In this document: one piece after another, positions 59,562 through 64,000 of the stretch
How positions within the stretch are numbered: the first letter of the stretch is position 1
Layout of the letters: each line of letters begins with the position of its first letter
Source of the DNA: Pantoea eucalypti
GTDB taxonomy: Bacteria > Pseudomonadota > Gammaproteobacteria > Enterobacterales > Enterobacteriaceae
DNA: 64,000 nucleotides
Assembly (NCBI RefSeq): GCF_009646115.1
Contig: NZ_CP045720.1
Span: forward strand, 372,001-436,000
Reading direction: 5' to 3'
The notes under the pieces: generated by a model
The model's input: the letters and a program-made list of their open reading frames with translations, nothing else
Told to the model about the DNA's origin: nothing
Databases searched by the model: none
Program-made: the position numbers and the translations under genes

Positions 59562-59664
59562 AGGGAGCATATGCCTGTAGCAAAGCATAGCGGGCCAGGG
59601 ATGGCCCGCGCTGAGCCTGCCAGGGATGGCGGTTTTGCGTCTTTGCGAAAGGTGTATGCTCCCT
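59562..59664. repeat. 103-base composite inverted-repeat element
   Basis: Terminal inverted repeats AGGGAGCATA (59562-59571) and TATGCTCCCT (59655-59664) enclose two inner hairpins with the same AGGGAT loop: GCGGGCC / GGCCCGC (59590-59609) and GCC / GGC (59619-59630). GAAGC occurs close to both ends (59555-59559 and 59665-59669), possibly a target duplication. Resembles a MITE or a repeated RNA-stem element; I do not recognise the family. Confidence 0.6.
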
Positions 59665-59739
59665 GAAGCCAGCTCAGCAGTAAGCCTTTCCCCGCAGAAA
59701 TGCCAGTTTTACATCTTTGCGAAAGGCCTCTGCTCTCTG
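59632..59739 (+). repeat. Pair of imperfect 34-base direct repeats, period 74
   Basis: Copies at 59632-59665 and 59706-59739 share GTTTT, then CTTTGCGAAAGG and a TGCTC-CTG end; roughly 80% identical by eye. The first copy includes the right terminal repeat of the 103-base element, so the second may be a decayed or partial duplicate of it. Confidence 0.55.
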
Positions 59740-59749
59740 CGTTTTTTTT
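59693..59749 (+). terminator. Terminator-like end with T8 run before the prkB stop
   Basis: CGCAGA (59693-59698) can pair with TCTGCG (59736-59741), directly followed by eight T. The loop is unusually long (37 bases), more like the 3' end of a folded small RNA than a simple terminator. It reads on the plus strand towards prkB. Confidence 0.4.
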
Positions 59750-59758
59750 GCTGACCTC

Positions 59759-60628
59759 TTACTCTATCCGCTTACCTTCCATCAGCCGCTTCACCAGCGG
59801 ACCCATGATCAGCTCCATCGCCAGACCCATTTTGCCGCCGGGCACGACCAGCGTATTGATGTGCGAGATAAACGAACCCTGCAGCATCGCCAGCAGGTAG
59901 GGGAAGTCGATATCTTCCAGCGCCTGGAAATGAATCACCACAAAGCTCTCATCCAGTGACGGAATGGCGCGGGCAGCGAACGGGTTTGAGGTGTCGACGG
60001 TCGGGACGCGCTGAAAGTTGATGTGGGTGCGCGAGAACTGTGGCGTGATGAAATTGATGTAATCTTCCATCGAACGCACCACGGAATCCATCACTGCTTC
60101 GCGTGAATGACCGCGCTCGCCGGTGTCGCGCACCAGCTTCTGAATCCACTCCAGGTTAACAATGGGCACAACGCCCACCAGCAAATCAACCTGTTCCGCC
60201 ACGTTATGCTGCGCCGTCACCACGCCGCCGTGCAGTCCTTCATAGAACAGAATGTCAGTGTTCTGCGGCAGCGGCTGCCAGGGCGTAAAGGTGCCGGGCA
60301 CCTGATTCCACGGTACGGCTTCATCGTAGGTGTGCAGATATTTACGCGACTGGCCCTGTCCGCTTTGACCATACTCTTTAAAGCTCTGCTCCAGCAGACC
60401 AAAGTCATTGGCTTCCGGGCCAAAGTAGCTGACATGACGTCCTAAATCGCGCGCCTTACGAATCGCCATATCCATTTCAGGGCGGGTAAAGCGGTGAAAG
60501 CTGTCGCCTTCAAGCTCAGCAGCATGAAGATCGAGCTGCTGAAAGATTTTACGAAACGCGAGGCTGGTGGTGGTGGTTCCTGCACCGCTGGAACCGGTCA
60601 CCGCGATAATGGGATGACGTGCAGACAT
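59759..60628 (-). CDS. prkB: PrkB, phosphoribulokinase-like protein
   Basis: 289-residue protein of the phosphoribulokinase/uridine kinase family with Walker A GSSGAGTTTTS and the segment FYEGLHGGVV. Heterotrophic enterobacteria carry this gene without RuBisCO; its physiological substrate is not settled. Full length compared with E. coli PrkB (YhfF neighbourhood). Followed on the minus strand by the structured tract. Confidence 0.93.
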   Translation of the reverse strand: MSARHPIIAVTGSSGAGTTTTSLAFRKIFQQLDLHAAELEGDSFHRFTRPEMDMAIRKARDLGRHVSYFGPEANDFGLLEQSFKEYGQSGQGQSRKYLHTYDEAVPWNQVPGTFTPWQPLPQNTDILFYEGLHGGVVTAQHNVAEQVDLLVGVVPIVNLEWIQKLVRDTGERGHSREAVMDSVVRSMEDYINFITPQFSRTHINFQRVPTVDTSNPFAARAIPSLDESFVVIHFQALEDIDFPYLLAMLQGSFISHINTLVVPGGKMGLAMELIMGPLVKRLMEGKRIE

Positions 60629-60689
60629 AGAAAAGCTCCCTGTGAGGTCGGGCGATGAGCATTGTTATCATGAAATGATGCCGGGTGCA

Positions 60690-60908
60690 TCAGCCACGAA
60701 ATTCTTTGCGCGGCATGATATTGACCGATTCATGCAGTTCCGACCACACCAGCACCACTTCACCGGTTTCCAGCTGGCGTCGCACATCAGCTACCTTGTC
60801 CAGCAGGCTGCGTTCCTGCTCGCCGTAGTCTGTGCCTTCGCGCAGCACAAAGGTTTCAATCAGATTTTCAAGGGTCTCAGGTGAGACCTGTTGCCAGGGA
60901 ATAATCAC
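60690..60908 (-). CDS. yheU: YheU, conserved small protein (UPF0270)
   Basis: 72-residue protein, same length as E. coli YheU. Starting at a GTG codon at 60908 it reads [20 protein letters not shown] and ends PRKEFRG. A longer open frame to 60995 would run inside yheT and has no homology. Function unknown. Four bases after the yheT stop, so co-transcribed. Confidence 0.9.
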   Translation of the reverse strand: MIIPWQQVSPETLENLIETFVLREGTDYGEQERSLLDKVADVRRQLETGEVVLVWSELHESVNIMPRKEFRG

Positions 60909-60912
60909 AAGA

Positions 60913-61929
60913 TCAGTTATCCAGAAAAGGGGCGATCCACTGCGGGATGCGCTGTTCCAGCCACATTTCAGGCTGGCGTAGCGTTCCGCCGACAAAACCG
61001 ACGTGGCCGCCGTAGGGTGTCAGTTGATAAGTAATAGTGGCAGATAATTGGCTGCTGTGCGGGATCACCTCATCACTCATAAAGGGATCGTCTTTGGCGT
61101 GGATGATCAGCAGCGGTTTCTCTGTGTGTTTCAGCCAGGGCATGGCGCTGGCACGATGATAATAATCTGCTGCATCGACAAAACCGTGGGCGCGGGCTGT
61201 AATCGCATCATCAAAATCGCGCAGTCGCCGCATCGCTTTGAGCTGTGCCAGATTAACCGGCAGGGTGTCCGGCCAGGCATGCAGTTTGCGGCGTGCATTT
61301 TTCTTGAGCTGCGCCAGCAGGTAGTACTGATAGAAGCGCGAGAAGCCGCGTTCCAGTTTCACGCTGCACGGTTCCAGCAGCAGCGGGGCGGAGACAATCA
61401 CGGCGGCATCCACCTCCGCAGCGGCACCCTGCTGGCCGAGCAGGCAGCCCAGCATGTTGCCGCCCAGCGAGAAACCCACGGCGGCGGTAGGCACATGACC
61501 CCAGCGGGTGCGCAGCCAGCGCAGGAAGAAGCGGGCATCTTCAGTTTCGCCGGAGTGATAGATGCGGTTCAGCCGGTTAGGTTCGCCGCTGCAGCCGCGA
61601 AAATGCATCACTACTGCCAGCCAGCCGCTTGCGCGGCAGATCGCCATCAGGCCATGAATATAGGGACTCTGAAAGCTGCCCTCCAGTCCATGAAACAGCA
61701 CCACGCGCGGTTTATGCTGCGCCAGCTGCGGATCTTCGCTCCAGGCGAGATCGACGAAATCGCCATCGGGCAGATCGAGACGCTGCCAGTGAGGAGCGAA
61801 GGTGATACGGCGACGTAACAGGCGCGGCAGCATCGTCTGCAGATGCGCGTTACGCAGCGTGTCAGGTGGTCTGAACTGCTCGTTTTCCGGGCCGGTAAAT
61901 TTCATGTGGTAAAAGCTTGTCTGTTCCAT
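60913..61929 (-). CDS. yheT: YheT, alpha/beta hydrolase
   Basis: 338-residue hydrolase of the YheT/ABHD1-3 family. The nucleophile elbow is [30 protein letters not shown] holds the oxyanion region, and [12 protein letters not shown] with GGHVGFVGG supply the likely Asp and His. Substrate unknown. An alternative start at 61905 ([10 protein letters not shown]) is possible, as neither ATG has a strong ribosome site. Heads yheT-yheU-prkB order. Confidence 0.93.
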   Translation of the reverse strand: MEQTSFYHMKFTGPENEQFRPPDTLRNAHLQTMLPRLLRRRITFAPHWQRLDLPDGDFVDLAWSEDPQLAQHKPRVVLFHGLEGSFQSPYIHGLMAICRASGWLAVVMHFRGCSGEPNRLNRIYHSGETEDARFFLRWLRTRWGHVPTAAVGFSLGGNMLGCLLGQQGAAAEVDAAVIVSAPLLLEPCSVKLERGFSRFYQYYLLAQLKKNARRKLHAWPDTLPVNLAQLKAMRRLRDFDDAITARAHGFVDAADYYHRASAMPWLKHTEKPLLIIHAKDDPFMSDEVIPHSSQLSATITYQLTPYGGHVGFVGGTLRQPEMWLEQRIPQWIAPFLDN

Positions 61930-61986
61930 ATCACACTGTTAGCTTCGATAAGTTTTTTATTGCAGGGTAAGGAGTACCCGATTGCC

Positions 61987-62589
61987 ATGGAACTGAGTCT
62001 TTTCTTATCAATGTTGGGATTTCTGTGGGTCGCGGCCATTACGCCAGGCCCCAATAATATGTTACTCACCGCCTCGGGCGCTAATTTTGGCTTTCTGCGC
62101 ACGATTCCGCTGATGATCGGCATCATGATCGGCATGCAGGTGATGCTGCTGATGGTGGCCTTTGGCGTAGGCGGTTTGATCCTGCTCTATCCCTCGCTGC
62201 ATCTGATGCTGAAAATCGCCGGTAGCCTCTATCTGCTCTGGCTGGCGTGGAAGATAGCCACCGCCAGCTATGCAAAGCTGGAAACTGACCAGGCACCGGA
62301 TGCGCCAATGCCGTTCTGGCAGGGCGGGCTGCTACAGCTGATCAACCCCAAAGCCTGGCTGATGGCGCTGGGCGCGGTCGCCAGCTTCAGTCTGGCCGGT
62401 GATGCGTATCGTCATTCCGTGATGGCCATAAGCGTCGGTATGTTTCTGGTTAATCTGGTGTCGGGCGTCATCTGGATGGGATTTGGCGCGATGATTGGTC
62501 GCATTCTGCGCAGTCGCCGCGCCTGGAGAATATTTAACCTCGCCATGGGGCTGCTGACCGCTGCCTGCGTGCTATTAATCTGGCACTGA
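61987..62589 (+). CDS. LysE/RhtB-family exporter
   Basis: 200-residue inner-membrane protein with about six hydrophobic segments. The family signature AAITPGPNNMLLTASGANFG is at residues 13-32. RhtB-type proteins export amino acids or homoserine derivatives; substrate not predictable here. The start MELSLFLSML at 61987 is chosen by the family N-terminus; GGAG lies 12 bases upstream, a little far. Convergent with the LacI regulator gene, one base between stops. Not part of the E. coli order here. Confidence 0.87.
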   Translation: MELSLFLSMLGFLWVAAITPGPNNMLLTASGANFGFLRTIPLMIGIMIGMQVMLLMVAFGVGGLILLYPSLHLMLKIAGSLYLLWLAWKIATASYAKLETDQAPDAPMPFWQGGLLQLINPKAWLMALGAVASFSLAGDAYRHSVMAISVGMFLVNLVSGVIWMGFGAMIGRILRSRRAWRIFNLAMGLLTAACVLLIWH

Positions 62590-62590
62590 G

Positions 62591-63571
62591 TCAGCTGGAT
62601 GCGCGTTCAACGCGCGTCCAGGGCAGCACCTCACGCATCACCGGCGCGTTCGGGTTGCGGATCTTCTGCAGCAGCAGCTGTACGCTGCGTGCGCCCAGCT
62701 GATTCATCGGCTGTTCAATGGTAGTCAGTGGCGGATTCAGGCTGCGGGTAAAGGGCACTCCGTCAAACCCCACCACCGCCAGATCTTCCGGCACGCGCAG
62801 ACCCGCTTCCAGCGCCGCATGCACCACGCCCATCGCCAGCACATCTGAAACCGCAAACACCGCATCCGGCGGTTCCGGCAATGCCATTAATTCCTTCATC
62901 GCCTGAATGCCTGCCTCTGGGGAGATTTCATAGGTATAGGAGACGGCGGACCACGCATAGCCCAGCTCCTCAATGGCCTGGCGGTAGCCCTTTTCACGAT
63001 GATGCGAGTAGAGGTAACGCATGTCGCCATTGACCAGCCCAATGCGTTTCCGCCCTTTACCCGCGAGGTAATGGATGGTGTCACGCGCGGCTTCAAGGTG
63101 ATCAATGCTGACCGAGGAGGCGGGAATATCCGGATCAAATTCACAGCATTGCACCCAGGGCGCCCCGGCGATCAGCGCCTGCAAATCCTGCAACCCTGAT
63201 GCGGCATCCATCGTTATTACACCATCCACCACTTTTCCGGTCAGCAGCGAAAGATAGGCGGCTTCACGCTGAAGCTGCGAGGCGGAGTTGCAAAGCAGAA
63301 TGTGATAGCCGTGCAGTTCTGCTTCGGCTTCAATGCCCTGAACCACGCGCGAACAGAAGGGGTTGGTAATATCCGAGATCAGCACCAGCAGCATGTGGCT
63401 TTGTGCCGTCCGCAGCTGACGTGCCAGTAAGTTGGGCTGATAGTCGCAGGCAGAGATTGCCGCCAGAACTTTCTCACGCGTATCGGGCTTTACGCCGGGA
63501 TGCGCGTTGAGAACCCGCGATACCGTGGCTTTGGAAACGCCAGCCAGCTGAGCGACTTTCTCGATCGACAT
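62591..63571 (-). CDS. LacI-family transcriptional regulator (CytR-like)
   Basis: 326-residue repressor-type protein. The N-terminal helix-turn-helix MSIEKVAQLAGVSKATVSRV is followed by the hinge VLNAHPGVKPDTREKV and a periplasmic-binding-protein fold with LVLISDITNPFCSRVVQGIE and AVVGFDGVPFTRSLNPPLTT. The binding-domain wording resembles CytR. The start at 63571 is set by the HTH; the open frame to 63646 is not used. Targets unknown; adjacent candidates are the RhtB exporter and tauA. Confidence 0.9.
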   Translation of the reverse strand: MSIEKVAQLAGVSKATVSRVLNAHPGVKPDTREKVLAAISACDYQPNLLARQLRTAQSHMLLVLISDITNPFCSRVVQGIEAEAELHGYHILLCNSASQLQREAAYLSLLTGKVVDGVITMDAASGLQDLQALIAGAPWVQCCEFDPDIPASSVSIDHLEAARDTIHYLAGKGRKRIGLVNGDMRYLYSHHREKGYRQAIEELGYAWSAVSYTYEISPEAGIQAMKELMALPEPPDAVFAVSDVLAMGVVHAALEAGLRVPEDLAVVGFDGVPFTRSLNPPLTTIEQPMNQLGARSVQLLLQKIRNPNAPVMREVLPWTRVERASS

Positions 63572-63807
63572 CGGATTTAAAGACCTTAACAGGCAATAAT
63601 TGGGAACGCATATCAATAACACAGGCACAATGTGAGCGCCTGACATTTTTGCTTACTTTAGCTATTTTCAGCATTTGCGATTTTCAGCTTAGTTTTGCAG
63701 ATAGTGATCTAAGAACTTATTTCTATTAGGGATAATTTTTAATTCCTTTATGAAACTATTGCGTGCAGAGACACTGCCTCCACGATAAAACTGGTGGGGT
63801 AGTGATC

Positions 63808-64000
63808 ATGGCAGCAACACGTTTAACTTTCTTAGCCGCAGCGATGGCGCTGCTGGCGTTTCGGGCTGATGCAGTCAATGTCACCGTTGCGTACCAGACC
63901 TCTGCCGAACCGGCGAAAGTGGCACAGGCTGATGGCAGTTTTGCCAAAGAGAGCGGGGCCAGCGTCGACTGGCGTAAGTTTGACAGCGGTGCAGGCGTAT
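63808..64000 (+). CDS. tauA: Taurine ABC transporter substrate-binding protein (3' end outside window)
   Basis: The first 64 residues are visible. A signal peptide (MAATRLTFLAAAMALLAFRA, cut after ADA) precedes VNVTVAYQTSAEPAKVAQAD, which is nearly identical to the start of mature E. coli TauA. It binds taurine in the periplasm for TauBC import as a sulfur source. GGTGGGGT lies before the ATG. The 236-base upstream region is AT-rich, as expected for CysB/Cbl-controlled sulfur genes, but no site was pinned down. tauBCD should follow beyond the window. Confidence 0.92.
   Translation, partial: MAATRLTFLAAAMALLAFRADAVNVTVAYQTSAEPAKVAQADGSFAKESGASVDWRKFDSGAGV

Larger units (their letters stand above)
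59246..59758. other. Structured non-coding tract between yhfA and prkB
   Basis: 513 bases between two convergent genes with no supported ORF but a series of perfect hairpins: 59349-59370 (CGCACCTCA / TGAGGTGCG), 59383-59397 (CAACGC / GCGTTG), 59401-59421, 59422-59437 (GTCCC / GGGAC), then the composite element 59562-59664 and a terminator-like end at 59749. The density of dyads is far above other intergenic regions in the window. It looks like one or more small mobile or RNA-encoding elements collected in a 3'-3' gap. Confidence 0.6.

Noticed and set aside
59246..59758. ERIC or standard REP element
   Set aside because: None of the hairpins matches the ERIC or REP core sequences that I know; left as an unclassified element.
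59700..59959. Short ORFs across the yhfA-prkB gap and prkB 3' end
   Set aside because: No ribosome site, no homology, and they run antisense into prkB; the region is better explained by structured repeats.
60690..60995. 101-residue yheU starting at 60995
   Set aside because: The added residues lie inside yheT and lack homology; the GTG at 60908 gives the 72-residue family length.

Overview
The window is chromosomal DNA from a member of the Enterobacterales. The backbone has the gene order of the E. coli 74-76 min region, as I remember it: glgP / glpD-glpEGR / malPQ / nfuA-gntX-bioH / tex-greB-ompR-envZ-pckA / hslO-hslR-yrfG-igaA / nudE-mrcA-hofMNOPQ / aroK-aroB-damX-dam-rpe-gph-trpS / tsgA-ppiA / yhfG-fic-pabA-argD-yhfK-crp-yhfA-prkB-yheU-yheT. 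Most proteins are very close to E. coli ones. Several E. coli landmarks are missing at their usual places: malT and rtc before malP, gntT after malQ, feoABC beside tex, and nirBDC-cysG beside trpS. This pattern and the accessory genes suggest an Erwiniaceae genome such as Pantoea or Erwinia. That is a guess, because there is no rRNA or other marker gene here. I see no tRNA, rRNA, insertion sequence, prophage or CRISPR array.

Layout. (1) 1-2198: 3' part of glgP. (2) 2414-10392: a complete biotin-independent malonate decarboxylase system, operon mdcABCDEFGH on the minus strand, with its LysR regulator at the far 3' end in convergent orientation. (3) 10752-14451: glycerol 3-phosphate genes glpD and glpEGR with an operator for GlpR. 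(4) 14612-21269: malP-malQ, nfuA, gntX, bioH. (5) 21441-23396: a small secreted DUF1471 protein and a GH13_18 sugar phosphorylase where E. coli has feoABC. (6) 23524-31140: tex, greB, a YjbE-like secreted peptide, ompR-envZ, pckA. (7) 31516-39260: hslO, hslR, yrfG, igaA, nudE, mrcA. (8) 39377-42798: hofMNOPQ, DNA-uptake/pilus assembly genes. (9) 43162-49268: aroK to trpS. (10) 49327-49551: a deletion scar that keeps the nirB promoter and the first codons of nirB joined to the last codons of cysG. (11) 49673-52998: codA, tsgA, ppiA. (12) 53098-61929: the Fic toxin pair, pabA, argD, yhfK, crp, yhfA, a structured non-coding tract, prkB, yheU, yheT. (13) 61987-64000: a synteny break with a RhtB-type exporter, a LacI-family regulator and the start of tauA.

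Much of the window concerns carbon storage and use: glycogen and maltodextrin phosphorolysis, glycerol 3-phosphate, malonate, gluconeogenesis (pckA) and CRP itself. The strongest unusual observations are the nir-cysG scar with its intact anaerobic promoter geometry, the structured element between yhfA and prkB, the class I Fic pair with a changed active-site acidic position, the detached mdcR, and malPQ without malT. Comparisons to E. coli are from memory; no database search was run.
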